From assembly GCA_945872285.1 (NCBI GenBank), contig CAMBZR010000025.1, positions 1-38,037 on the forward strand: DNA of 38,037 bases, in the 5' to 3' direction. The position numbers and the translations under genes are program-made. Below the pieces are notes generated by a model. The model had not been told where the DNA came from. It made no database searches and was given only the letters and a program-made list of their open reading frames with translations. Below are positions 1 through 7,632 of this stretch, in pieces (the first letter of the stretch is position 1; the number at the start of each line of letters is the position of its first letter). Origin of the DNA: Bordetella parapertussis. Lineage in GTDB: Bacteria; Pseudomonadota; Gammaproteobacteria; Burkholderiales; Burkholderiaceae_B.

Positions 1-58
1 GATGATTAGTTTCAGCTTGCCGCTCTTGGGCGGCTTGAGTCCGTTTGAGTTTCAAAAA
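1..58. other. Window edge, no gene seen
   Basis: This short stretch lies downstream of the minus-strand hydrolase gene. It contains a small inverted repeat with GCCGC and GCGGC arms, but no T-run follows it on the minus strand, so I do not call a terminator. No coding region is supported here. Confidence 0.3.
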
Positions 59-946
59 CTATACCCTACATAAGAACCTACGGATAGCCATCACAACCTC
101 GTCTGGTCGATACTCCATCGAGAGACCCACGGCATTTTTTAGCTGCTCATGTTCGGCTCCTGGGATCAAATCACACAGAAGTCTGCCCTGTGGACCGTAA
201 TGCGCTTCTTGAGGCGTTAGCAACTCTAAGATCAGGGTTCTCACCTTGATGCGTTTGACCACTTCGGGCAAGTCAAACGCAAAAATCGCCCGATACAGTG
301 GGGCGATACTCTCCCAGCCGTGCAGGTGGTCGGTGACTCGCACTTCGGCCTGCGCAAGGTCTGCGGCACTTGTGATCTGGGCATTGAGTAACTCAGGCGG
401 CCACCAAAATCCTTCAACAGCGGCCTGTGTCACGTTCCAGGCTTTCAATAAATGAGAGCCGTCTGAACTATGGTCATACTTGGGAAAATACCTCTCGCTA
501 TACGGCGCCAAGGCGGCGTTACGCGTTTGCATATTAAGGATCAGGCTATGCGTCTGCCCAGCCAAGATCACGTCGCCAACACGTTCGGGCCAATTCGCAG
601 CAAGCGCAGCGGCGATTTTGTTTCCAGTATGTAGACCAAAGATGTGGGGGCGATGCAACGCAAGCGCGTCAATCAACTCAGCTAGCGTTTGTGCCAAGGT
701 ATCAATCGACGGGTTTTCAGCCATACGGGCTGAGTAGCCAAAACCCGGCAGGTCAATGGCGATCGCTCTAAAATCTTTTGCAAGCAAAGGCAACATATGC
801 CGATAACAGCTACTTGAGCGTCCGGCGGCATGCATCAAGATCAGTGGCGGCGCGTCTAGTGCGCCTGCTTGCGCATAATGAATTTGGCCAAGCCCAACTG
901 TCGCATAACCATAATGAATCGAAACGTCTGAATGCTTGATTGACAT
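59..946 (-). CDS. Alpha/beta-hydrolase-fold protein lacking the usual nucleophile
   Basis: This is a 295-residue alpha/beta-hydrolase-fold protein, probably cytoplasmic since no signal peptide is seen. The core is recognisable: LILMHAAGRSS as the oxyanion-hole strand and loop (about 35-45), then IDLPGFGYS (64-72). At the nucleophile elbow, however, GxSxG reads GLHTG (104-108), with His106 where Ser, Asp or Cys is expected. The usual C-terminal GH is also missing, reading AVGLSMEYRP. It may therefore not be a classical hydrolase. I chose the ATG at 946 because GAGGAG precedes it at good spacing; an upstream in-frame start at 1003 lacks support. It is the last gene of the dctQM-SDR-MDR-PPOX group, 97 nt after the PPOX gene. 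The substrate is unknown. Confidence 0.8.
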   Translation of the reverse strand: MSIKHSDVSIHYGYATVGLGQIHYAQAGALDAPPLILMHAAGRSSSCYRHMLPLLAKDFRAIAIDLPGFGYSARMAENPSIDTLAQTLAELIDALALHRPHIFGLHTGNKIAAALAANWPERVGDVILAGQTHSLILNMQTRNAALAPYSERYFPKYDHSSDGSHLLKAWNVTQAAVEGFWWPPELLNAQITSAADLAQAEVRVTDHLHGWESIAPLYRAIFAFDLPEVVKRIKVRTLILELLTPQEAHYGPQGRLLCDLIPGAEHEQLKNAVGLSMEYRPDEVVMAIRRFLCRV

Positions 947-1043
947 CTCTAGGCTCCTCTGCCGACTAGGTTGTGCATAGAACAAAACTATACACAGCGG
1001 CACATCAGTGACACATCAGCCGATCAGCCAGCGTTGCTGCCTA

Positions 1044-1649
1044 CTATAGCTCGGCGCGATACCGCGCTAACATTTCTTCTTGCGTTTCTGATGGTGTCGT
1101 CATTTTTGCCTGCTCGTTAATCATGTCACCCATACTGGGCATCAACGAGCGCTCAATGTGACTTTGCATATCCCACAACTTTGAACGCATAAAGGCTTTC
1201 GCGCAGTGCAAGTAGGCTTGTGCCACATTGACTTTGATCACCAATTTTGGCGCACGCACTTCGGTCGTACACAATGCAAGATCTGCGGCATCGTCTGACA
1301 AACAGGCTGTGCCATTCACTCGCAGGGTCTCGTCCATACCTGGAATCAAAAACAGCATCCCAAGCTTGCCGGTGTGAATAATATTTTCAAGAGTATCTAA
1401 ACGATTATTACCGGGCGAATCGGGTATCAGCAACGTGTGAGCATCCACGACTTTGACAAAGCCAGGTGCCCCACCGCGTGGCGAGGCATCGAGCATTTGA
1501 TCCAGACCGAAGCTCGAGATCACCACAAAAGGTGACAGCCCGATAAAGCGCTGACAGTGCACATCCAGTGCTGACAACTGTTTTTTAACAGCCCGCTCTT
1601 TTGCTGGGGCATATAAGCCGCGCAACTGCTCGATGGTCTGGATCATCAT
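1044..1649 (-). CDS. Pyridoxamine 5'-phosphate oxidase-family (PPOX) flavoprotein
   Basis: This 201-residue protein resembles the MSMEG_1061-like branch of the PPOX/split-barrel flavin-binding proteins. Characteristic stretches are DASPRGGAPGFV (about 54-65), LLIPDSPGNNRLDTLENI (about 72-90) and the FLIPG...TLRVNG segment. The family binds FMN or F420-like cofactors and is generally annotated as a putative oxidoreductase; the physiological substrate is not known. There is no signal peptide. The start has two adjacent ATG codons (1649 and 1646), so the exact N-terminus is uncertain by one residue. It lies 9 nt after the MDR gene, so co-transcription is likely and a shared catabolic role is plausible but inferred. 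Confidence 0.82.
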   Translation of the reverse strand: MMIQTIEQLRGLYAPAKERAVKKQLSALDVHCQRFIGLSPFVVISSFGLDQMLDASPRGGAPGFVKVVDAHTLLIPDSPGNNRLDTLENIIHTGKLGMLFLIPGMDETLRVNGTACLSDDAADLALCTTEVRAPKLVIKVNVAQAYLHCAKAFMRSKLWDMQSHIERSLMPSMGDMINEQAKMTTPSETQEEMLARYRAEL

Positions 1650-1658
1650 TGTCTCGAG

Positions 1659-2630
1659 TTACATCGTCACCACGATTTTGCCGAAATGCTGATTTGCACG
1701 CATGCGCGCAAAGGCATCTGCAAGCTTGTCAAGGCTATAGCTACTGTCGATTGGCAAGGCGAGTTTGCCTGACTTTAAATGGCCAGCCAAATCTGCCATC
1801 GCCAGCCTGGTGATCTCGCGCACTTCGTCTACGCTGCGCGTGCGAAACGTGACACCGGTATACTTAATGCGCTTAAGTGCGTGCAGATCGAAATCAAACT
1901 CGGCAAAACGTCCGGCCAGGCGACCGACGTTCACGATGCGACCCAGAATTGCACACGCCTCGATGTTAGGGGTGCCAAACTTGCCAGACAATTGGTCAAT
2001 AATCAGATCAACACCTTTGCCGCCATTGGCTTCGGTGGCAAGCTTGGGCCACTGAGGGTCGCTGTTGTCGATCGCAAAGTCAGCACCAAACTGTTTAAGT
2101 TGTGCGCGTCGCCCGGCGTTAGACGACGTTCCAATCACCGTTTTGGCGCCCATCAATTTTGCAATCTGCATGGCCATCAAGCCTACGCCCGACGAGGCAC
2201 CCTGAATCAGCACCGTCTCGCCTTTACGCAATTCGCCTGCAGTGACTAACGCGTTATGCATCGTTGTTACGGCGATCGGCAAGCTAGTCGCTTGCTCAAA
2301 GCTCATGGAGTCAGACGGGATCGACATGATACGCCCCCAGTCAGCGACGGCATATTCAGCGTAACCGCCTGACCCAGAACACATCACCCGGTCACCGACC
2401 TTTAAACCTTTCGCGTTGGCACCCAGCTCGGCAATCTCACCGGCCCACTCAAGGCCAGGTACGGTGCCTGCACCACCTTGGCTGCCGTGCATACCGCCCG
2501 CGATCACACCAAGATCGGCGCGATTCAAGCCCGCCGCACGCACACGCACCAAGACCTGATCGGCCGTAGGGACGGGCTTAGGAGCCTCGGTGATATGAAA
2601 TCCTTCCTTCGTCAATACAGCTGCTTTCAT
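1659..2630 (-). CDS. Zinc-independent MDR oxidoreductase (NADPH:quinone oxidoreductase-like)
   Basis: This is a 323-residue medium-chain dehydrogenase/reductase of the quinone-oxidoreductase type. The N-terminal GroES-like domain contains AAGLNRADL and PGLEWAGEI (about 32-67). The Rossmann domain contains the nucleotide motif GASSGVG (about 143-149). No zinc-ligand cysteine cluster is visible, as expected for QOR-like members. Family members reduce quinones, enones or enoyl thioesters with NAD(P)H. It sits in an operon with two SDRs (36 nt upstream) and a PPOX protein (9 nt downstream). A role in reducing an alpha,beta-unsaturated intermediate is an inference. GGAGA precedes the ATG at 2630. 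Confidence 0.87.
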   Translation of the reverse strand: MKAAVLTKEGFHITEAPKPVPTADQVLVRVRAAGLNRADLGVIAGGMHGSQGGAGTVPGLEWAGEIAELGANAKGLKVGDRVMCSGSGGYAEYAVADWGRIMSIPSDSMSFEQATSLPIAVTTMHNALVTAGELRKGETVLIQGASSGVGLMAMQIAKLMGAKTVIGTSSNAGRRAQLKQFGADFAIDNSDPQWPKLATEANGGKGVDLIIDQLSGKFGTPNIEACAILGRIVNVGRLAGRFAEFDFDLHALKRIKYTGVTFRTRSVDEVREITRLAMADLAGHLKSGKLALPIDSSYSLDKLADAFARMRANQHFGKIVVTM

Positions 2631-2666
2631 AATATTTAGTCTCCGGTGTCTATAAAACTTTTTTCT

Positions 2667-3476
2667 TTAGTCGCACTTTGCGCTCATGCCGCCGTCGACA
2701 ATGAGTTCGGTGCCAGTGATAAAACGCGCCTCGTCAGAGGCTAAAAACAATACTGCGTTGGCGGTATCTCGGCCATCGCCCATAAATGACATAGGGATGC
2801 GTGCCTGCCTGCGCTTTAACAAGCCTTCGGCATCGCCGCCCGCCTGTGCGCCTGCCAACACTGCCTCAACAAGCGGCGTATGCAGCAAGCCGGGCAGCAC
2901 TGAGTTTACGCGGATACCTTTTTTGGCATACTCAACAGCGACCACTCGACCAAACTGTATAACACCGGCTTTTGCTGCGGCGTAACCCACTTGCGGCGCA
3001 CCCGAAAACCGAATGCCCGAGGTCGATGAAATATTAACGATCGACCCAGCGCCTTTGGCCTCCATGATGGGCATCACATACTTGCACATTAAAAAAACGG
3101 TTTTGAGATTGACGTCGATCTGTGAATCCCAGTTTTCTTCGCTGAGTTCGATCGGACCGCCACGGATCGGACCGCCCACATTATTCACCAAGATATCAAC
3201 TGTGCCGTATTGCTTCAGACACGCGGCCACCAAGCCTTGAATCGCCTTGCTATCGGTGACGTCGCAGATGTAGGGCGTGACCTCACCGTCGAACTCTTTA
3301 ATCAGAGCCAAGGTGTCGGTCATTGCGGCCAGTTCTTTATCTACCGCGAATACGCGTGCGCCTTCTTGCGCAAACCGCATTGCGATCGCGCGGCCGTTAC
3401 CCCACCCGGGGCCGACACAGCCCGCACCCGTGATGATTGCAACTTTGCCTGCGAGTCGACCTTGAGAATGATTCAT
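2667..3476 (-). CDS. SDR-family oxidoreductase with expanded glycine loop (paralogue 2)
   Basis: This is a 269-residue classical SDR. The cofactor motif is unusually long: TGAGCVGPGWGNGRAIA in place of the compact TGxxxGxG. Other landmarks are NNVGG (the NNAG equivalent), catalytic Ser in NISSTSG, and the Tyr/Lys pair in GYAAAKAG, so the enzyme should be active. The C-terminal FITGTELIVDGG matches the family end. Members interconvert alcohols and ketones with NAD(P)(H). It is closely related to the adjacent SDR, which is transcribed 18 nt upstream, and is likely a tandem duplication. The ribosome binding site is weak, which suggests translation coupled to the preceding gene. The substrate is unknown. 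Confidence 0.9.
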   Translation of the reverse strand: MNHSQGRLAGKVAIITGAGCVGPGWGNGRAIAMRFAQEGARVFAVDKELAAMTDTLALIKEFDGEVTPYICDVTDSKAIQGLVAACLKQYGTVDILVNNVGGPIRGGPIELSEENWDSQIDVNLKTVFLMCKYVMPIMEAKGAGSIVNISSTSGIRFSGAPQVGYAAAKAGVIQFGRVVAVEYAKKGIRVNSVLPGLLHTPLVEAVLAGAQAGGDAEGLLKRRQARIPMSFMGDGRDTANAVLFLASDEARFITGTELIVDGGMSAKCD

Positions 3477-3494
3477 GCAATCGCTTTAAAAAAC

Positions 3495-4289
3495 TTAAGG
3501 GGTTGTCGAGGTCAGGCCGCCGTCAACCACAATCGTTTGGCCCGTAATGTAGCGGGCTTCGTCGCTGGCTAAAAACACAACTGTATTCGCAACATCCCAG
3601 GCATCGCCCATGTAGCCAGCGGGTACCTGTTTATGACGATGCGCCACAAAACCTTCAAAGTCGCCCTTTGCGTATTTGTCGGCCAGACGCTTGACGAGTG
3701 GCGTAAACACCAAGCCAGGTGCCACACAGTTCAAGCGCACACCACGTTCGGCATACAGCACGCCTGTCGTTTTTGTCAGTTGCATCAAAGCAGCCTTGCC
3801 CGCCGCATAGCCCACCTGAGGCTTACCAATATAGCGTAAGCCCGCAACCGACGAAATACTGACGATCGAACCTTTGCCTTGCGCCTCCATGATCGGCAGC
3901 ACATATTTGCAAGCCAAAAAAGCAGCTTTAACATTGACATCCATCTGATCGTCCCAGACTTGCTCACTCATACTGACCGGGTCACCGGGTTCTGAGCGCC
4001 CCACGTTATTGATCAAAATATCAATACGCCCGTACTGAGCCATGCAAGCGTCGACTAGCCTTTTTACATCGTCAGCCTGTGTGGCGTCAGCGGTGAGCAC
4101 GTGCGCAATCCCGCCCTCGTCTTCGATAATTTTTTTGGTTTGCTGTGCGGCCTCAAGATTCAGGTCAGAGCCGAAGATGCTTGCGCCTTGTCTGGCCAAG
4201 GCCACAGAAATCGCCTTGCCATTGCCCCAGCCCTCACCGAGCGTGCCGCAACCCGTCACCAAGGCGACTTTGCCATCCAATCTAAACAC
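3495..4289 (-). CDS. SDR-family oxidoreductase with expanded glycine loop (paralogue 1)
   Basis: This 264-residue classical SDR shares the expanded glycine loop with its neighbour: TGCGTLGEGWGNGKAIS (about 13-29). It also shows NNVGRSEP, catalytic Ser in SISSVAG and the active-site pair in GYAAGKAA. The C-terminus YITGQTIVVDGG is typical of the family. The start codon is GTG at 4289, supported by AAGGA upstream. The gene follows the small TRAP-associated membrane protein by 38 nt and precedes its paralogue by 18 nt. A pair of dehydrogenases beside a TRAP permease suggests oxidation of an imported hydroxy compound; that role is inferred. Confidence 0.9.
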   Translation of the reverse strand: MFRLDGKVALVTGCGTLGEGWGNGKAISVALARQGASIFGSDLNLEAAQQTKKIIEDEGGIAHVLTADATQADDVKRLVDACMAQYGRIDILINNVGRSEPGDPVSMSEQVWDDQMDVNVKAAFLACKYVLPIMEAQGKGSIVSISSVAGLRYIGKPQVGYAAGKAALMQLTKTTGVLYAERGVRLNCVAPGLVFTPLVKRLADKYAKGDFEGFVAHRHKQVPAGYMGDAWDVANTVVFLASDEARYITGQTIVVDGGLTSTTP

Positions 4290-4327
4290 GGTGGTTCCTT
4301 AATTGTCTTGAAAGATTTTTAACTATA

Positions 4328-4777
4328 TTACCTGCCCAACATCAGGGCGGCAAAGGCGCGTTGCACGTCGGGGTGTCCCGTATAAAAAACCGTCATGATG
4401 GGACCCGTGCGCACGATCAGGCGCGGTGCGATTAACCAACTCAAGTAGGGCAAGTAAATAAACTTAGCCTGACGGATATCGGCGATACGCACTTGTTTTT
4501 TCCAGACCCAGGTTTGTTCGATGACCCCCTGCTTAATTGAGGTGCGGCTTTTTAAGATCCAGTAATACACGACCAGAACAATCGCTAGGGCTGCTAGCCA
4601 GACCAAGCCCGCTTGCAGCGAAAACTCTTGCCACGCCAAGACGCGCGAGGCGCGTGCCCCCCAAAAAATCAAACCGCCCACCAGCACCGAGGCCAGTAGC
4701 TTGATCAGTACTGTGAAGGCCGGGCCCTCTGCCTCAAGGGGGACGTCCACGGTCGGGTCAGTCGTTGGTTCAGTCAT
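4328..4777 (-). CDS. Small membrane protein fused to the end of a TRAP operon, unknown function
   Basis: I do not recognise this 149-residue protein. Residues 1-19 are acidic and polar. Two hydrophobic segments follow (about 21-40 and 56-75), and then a roughly 75-residue soluble part. That part contains KKQVRIADIRQAKFIYL and RLIVRTGPIMTVFYTG, reminiscent of small bacterial PH-like domains after a two-helix hairpin; this resemblance is only by pattern. It starts 1 nt after the dctM stop codon, so translation is probably coupled to the permease. This linkage suggests a role with the TRAP transporter, but it could equally be an unrelated passenger. No lipoprotein or signal-peptidase motif is seen. 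Confidence 0.75.
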   Translation of the reverse strand: MTEPTTDPTVDVPLEAEGPAFTVLIKLLASVLVGGLIFWGARASRVLAWQEFSLQAGLVWLAALAIVLVVYYWILKSRTSIKQGVIEQTWVWKKQVRIADIRQAKFIYLPYLSWLIAPRLIVRTGPIMTVFYTGHPDVQRAFAALMLGR

Positions 4778-4778
4778 T

Positions 4779-6275
4779 TTATTTTTTATCTTTCATCAGG
4801 CCGCGCATCAAGTCATTGACTGTATCTTGTTCGCCCTGAGCATCGGGTTGCTGCAAATCGTTCTCGGGGATCTCGATGCGAATGGTGCTTAGATCAACCT
4901 GTTTCGGCTTATCTAAAAACACCGTCACCGTCTGCGGAAAGAAAATCACAATCGCCACGAGCATCAGCTGCAAGAACACCCACGGGATTGCCCCCAGATA
5001 GATATCGCGCGACAGCACTTTTCCCGGCAGCGAGCCCGCTTTGAATAAAGAATCTGCCGTGCTGCGCAAGTAAAACAAAGCGAAGCCAAACGGTGGATGC
5101 ATAAAGCTGGTTTGCATATTGACACAGAGCAACACCCCGAACCAAATCATATCGATACCAAGCTTGGCGGCCACCGGCGCGAGCATTGGCAGAATAATGA
5201 AAGCGATTTCGAAAAAATCTAGAAAAAACGCTAAGAAGAAAACGAAGACATTCACAACAACTAAGAAGCCAATTTGCCCGCCTGGCAAGCCTGACAAGAG
5301 GTGCTCAATCCAGATCGCGCCATCGACACCCTGAAACACCAGCGAAAACACTCGCGAACCGATCAAAATAAACACCACCATGGCGGTGATACGCATCGTA
5401 CTCGTCATGCCATCGCGAATAATCGGCCAATCCAAGCGCCCGTGAACCGCGGCAAGCAAGATGGCGCCCATCGCACCCATCGCGCCGGCCTCTGTCGGGG
5501 TCGCAATCGCATAGGTCATGCCTGGCAAGCCGCCCATGCTGCCAAGTACGGCAAAAATTAAAAGTGCTGAGGGGATGATGCCACGAAGGCATTTACGCCA
5601 AAGTGCCGAACCGTGCAGTGTTCGAGCGGTAGTGGGCAGGCCCGGCACTTGCGACGGCGCAACCTTAGAGAGCACAAAGGTGTACCCCAAAAAGATCAAT
5701 ACCTGCAAGATTGAGGGCCCCCAGGCGCCTTTGTACATGTCGCCAACCGATCTGCCCAGTTGATCGGCCATGACCACGAGCACCAAAGACGGTGGCACCA
5801 ATTGCGTAATCGTGCCCGAGGCTGCCAACACCCCTGTGGCGTAGCGCATGTTGTAGCCATAGCGCATCATGACCGGCAAAGAAATCATCGCCATGGCGAT
5901 CACTTGTCCGGCTACCGTACCGGTGATCGCGCCCAACACGAACCCAACGATAATGACCGAGTAGCCCAACCCGCCGCGAATCGGCCCGAACAACTGACCC
6001 ATTGAATCGAGCATATCTTCGGCCAGACCGCACTTTTCAAGTACCGCGCCCATCAGCGTAAAAAACGGAATCGCTAAAAGTAGATCGTTAGAAAGAATCC
6101 CAAAGATATTGAGTGGCAAGTTGTACATGAAGGCTGCAGGAAACCAGCCCATCTGGATCGCGATAAAACCGCTGATTAAACCCAGTGCCGAAAGTGAAAA
6201 CGCCACCGGAAACCCGATCAGCATGATCACGATCAGCCCCGCGAACATCAGGGGCGCAAAATCTTGCATGGTCAT
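4779..6275 (-). CDS. dctM: TRAP transporter large permease (DctM family)
   Basis: This is a 498-residue polytopic inner-membrane protein of the DctM type, the sodium-coupled transport subunit of tripartite ATP-independent periplasmic transporters. Family landmarks include LLAIPFFTLMGAVLEKCG, GAITGTVAGQVIAMAMISLP and ATPTEAGAMGAMGA. It is longer than the usual 425-440 residues because it carries a polar C-terminal tail of about 45 residues after the last membrane span. It most resembles the branch annotated as mannitol/chloroaromatic transport. It overlaps the dctQ stop by 4 nt and is followed after 1 nt by a small membrane protein. No DctP receptor gene is adjacent, so the cognate receptor must be elsewhere or missing. 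Confidence 0.93.
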   Translation of the reverse strand: MTMQDFAPLMFAGLIVIMLIGFPVAFSLSALGLISGFIAIQMGWFPAAFMYNLPLNIFGILSNDLLLAIPFFTLMGAVLEKCGLAEDMLDSMGQLFGPIRGGLGYSVIIVGFVLGAITGTVAGQVIAMAMISLPVMMRYGYNMRYATGVLAASGTITQLVPPSLVLVVMADQLGRSVGDMYKGAWGPSILQVLIFLGYTFVLSKVAPSQVPGLPTTARTLHGSALWRKCLRGIIPSALLIFAVLGSMGGLPGMTYAIATPTEAGAMGAMGAILLAAVHGRLDWPIIRDGMTSTMRITAMVVFILIGSRVFSLVFQGVDGAIWIEHLLSGLPGGQIGFLVVVNVFVFFLAFFLDFFEIAFIILPMLAPVAAKLGIDMIWFGVLLCVNMQTSFMHPPFGFALFYLRSTADSLFKAGSLPGKVLSRDIYLGAIPWVFLQLMLVAIVIFFPQTVTVFLDKPKQVDLSTIRIEIPENDLQQPDAQGEQDTVNDLMRGLMKDKK

Positions 6276-6811
6276 TGCAACGGTCTCTCGTAGTGCATAT
6301 CCATCTGATAAGCGTTATTTAACCAGGCGACGCGCTTAATAATTTCGGCGATCCCTTGCAAGACCATCAGGCTAAAGCCTAGCGGCAACGTCAGCATTGC
6401 TGGCCAACGGGTCAGCCCACCCGCGTTCGGAGAGCCTTCGCCCGAGAGCAGCATTTGCACAAACAAAGGCCATGACAAATATAAAAACAAAGACATCGCA
6501 GGCATTAAAAAGAACAGTAAGCCGAATAAATCAATGTAGGCGCGGCTGCGAGCTTTAAGCGCACCGTAAATCACATCAACGCGCACGTGCTCGTTGACAC
6601 GCAAAACCTGTGCAGCACCAAGCATGACACAGGCGGCAAAGAGATACCATTGAATCTCGAGCCAGGCATTTGAACTGTACGAAAAGGCGTAGCGCATAAA
6701 AGCGTTGCCCGCGCTCAGACAGGCGCACAGCAGGACTGCCCATTTTGCGAGTCCAGCAAAAAAGTCTGTGAGCCGGTCAACCCAACCGGCCGCGACAAGC
6801 AACTGTTTCAT
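6272..6811 (-). CDS. dctQ: TRAP transporter small permease (DctQ family)
   Basis: This 179-residue protein has four predicted membrane segments (about 20-40, 55-75, 95-120 and 140-165). It matches the DctQ small-permease family that pairs with DctM; the WLEIQWYLFAACVMLGAAQVLRVNEHVRVDV stretch contains the usual E...W and NEHVRVD features. Its stop codon overlaps the dctM start by 4 nt. GGAG precedes the ATG at 6811. It is the first gene of the minus-strand operon running to position 59. The promoter should lie between 6812 and about 6955, but I could not identify a convincing sigma-70 site by eye. Confidence 0.9.
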   Translation of the reverse strand: MKQLLVAAGWVDRLTDFFAGLAKWAVLLCACLSAGNAFMRYAFSYSSNAWLEIQWYLFAACVMLGAAQVLRVNEHVRVDVIYGALKARSRAYIDLFGLLFFLMPAMSLFLYLSWPLFVQMLLSGEGSPNAGGLTRWPAMLTLPLGFSLMVLQGIAEIIKRVAWLNNAYQMDMHYERPLQ

Positions 6812-6959
6812 TTAGACTCCGAAAAACGCCTGACAAAAAGGCTAACAGCCAAAAGGGGTCAGAGCGCTAGCCCGTCATGATAACGAAATGTCTAAGTTTA
6901 AGTCGAGCATTCGCGGCAGACCTTATTGGCGAATACCCTTAGTTCAGCCCCTAAAAGAA

Positions 6960-6996
6960 CTTCGCCCAGCCATTAGGGCTGGGCGAAGGTTTTTAA
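6960..6996. terminator. Bidirectional rho-independent terminator
   Basis: A perfect 12-bp stem pairs 6960-6971 with 6977-6988 around a 5-nt loop. It is followed by GTTTTTAA on the plus strand and by TTCTTTTAG on the minus strand. It lies just downstream of the DUF3501 gene (minus), so it most probably ends the Fe-S/DUF3501 transcript. It insulates that transcript from the dctQM operon. Confidence 0.85.
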
Positions 6997-7013
6997 GCGC
7001 AGCGTGCTGGGGG

Positions 7014-7598
7014 TCAGCTTAAATCTTGTACCAAAGAGGCCAACACGGCATCGGGCAAGGTCTCGACGTGCATCGGGTACTCAAGGTGGTCGCAACCCAC
7101 CATCAACTGAGCGCCTGTCAATAACGACTTCTTAGCGGCAGCGGTCAGTTCAAAGCGTAAAAAATGCACCGCTGAGGTTTTGGTGTCGGTGGAGCGCTCG
7201 AGGTCTTCGTTTGCAATCGCATAGACCCTGGGCTGCCCTTCAACTTCCACAAACATCTTGTGTTCAACCCCCATTAGCTTACCCAATGCAATTTTGCGAT
7301 CAGCCTCGTTGGGATATTCAAGCATCATGGTCGCCTTGAAGTTCGAGCCATCGGGGATCAAGGGGTTATAAGCGTCGAGCTCATCCTGAATGCCCTCGTC
7401 TTCAAACACTTTTTCAACGCGCAACATCTCTTGAATCTGATAGCGCATTAAAAATTCATTTTCAAAAATAAGATTCAGATGCTCGCCTAGCGCCACAGTA
7501 CGCAAGCGGCGCTGTTCGATCGCCCGCTTGCGCATTTCAGGACGCGCCTTGTGGTACGCCTCGAGGGTCATCAGGCTTTCGCGTGTGATTTTGGTCAT
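7014..7598 (-). CDS. DUF3501 family protein
   Basis: This 194-residue cytoplasmic protein matches the DUF3501 family: an N-terminal helical part (MTKITRESLMTLEAYHKARPEMR), then RRLRTVALGEHLNLIFEN and LRVEKVFEDEGIQDELDAYNPLIPDGSNFKATMMLEYP. The function is not established. In many proteobacteria the family is encoded next to a GlpC/heterodisulfide-reductase-like Fe-S protein and a rubrerythrin, which is exactly the arrangement here (34 nt after the Fe-S gene). A role connected to oxidative-stress electron transfer is inferred from that context only. AAGAAGAGA precedes the start codon, and a strong terminator follows the stop. Confidence 0.88.
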   Translation of the reverse strand: MTKITRESLMTLEAYHKARPEMRKRAIEQRRLRTVALGEHLNLIFENEFLMRYQIQEMLRVEKVFEDEGIQDELDAYNPLIPDGSNFKATMMLEYPNEADRKIALGKLMGVEHKMFVEVEGQPRVYAIANEDLERSTDTKTSAVHFLRFELTAAAKKSLLTGAQLMVGCDHLEYPMHVETLPDAVLASLVQDLS

Positions 7599-7632
7599 GG
7601 TGTTCTCTTCTTTATTGTTGCGACGTCATTAA

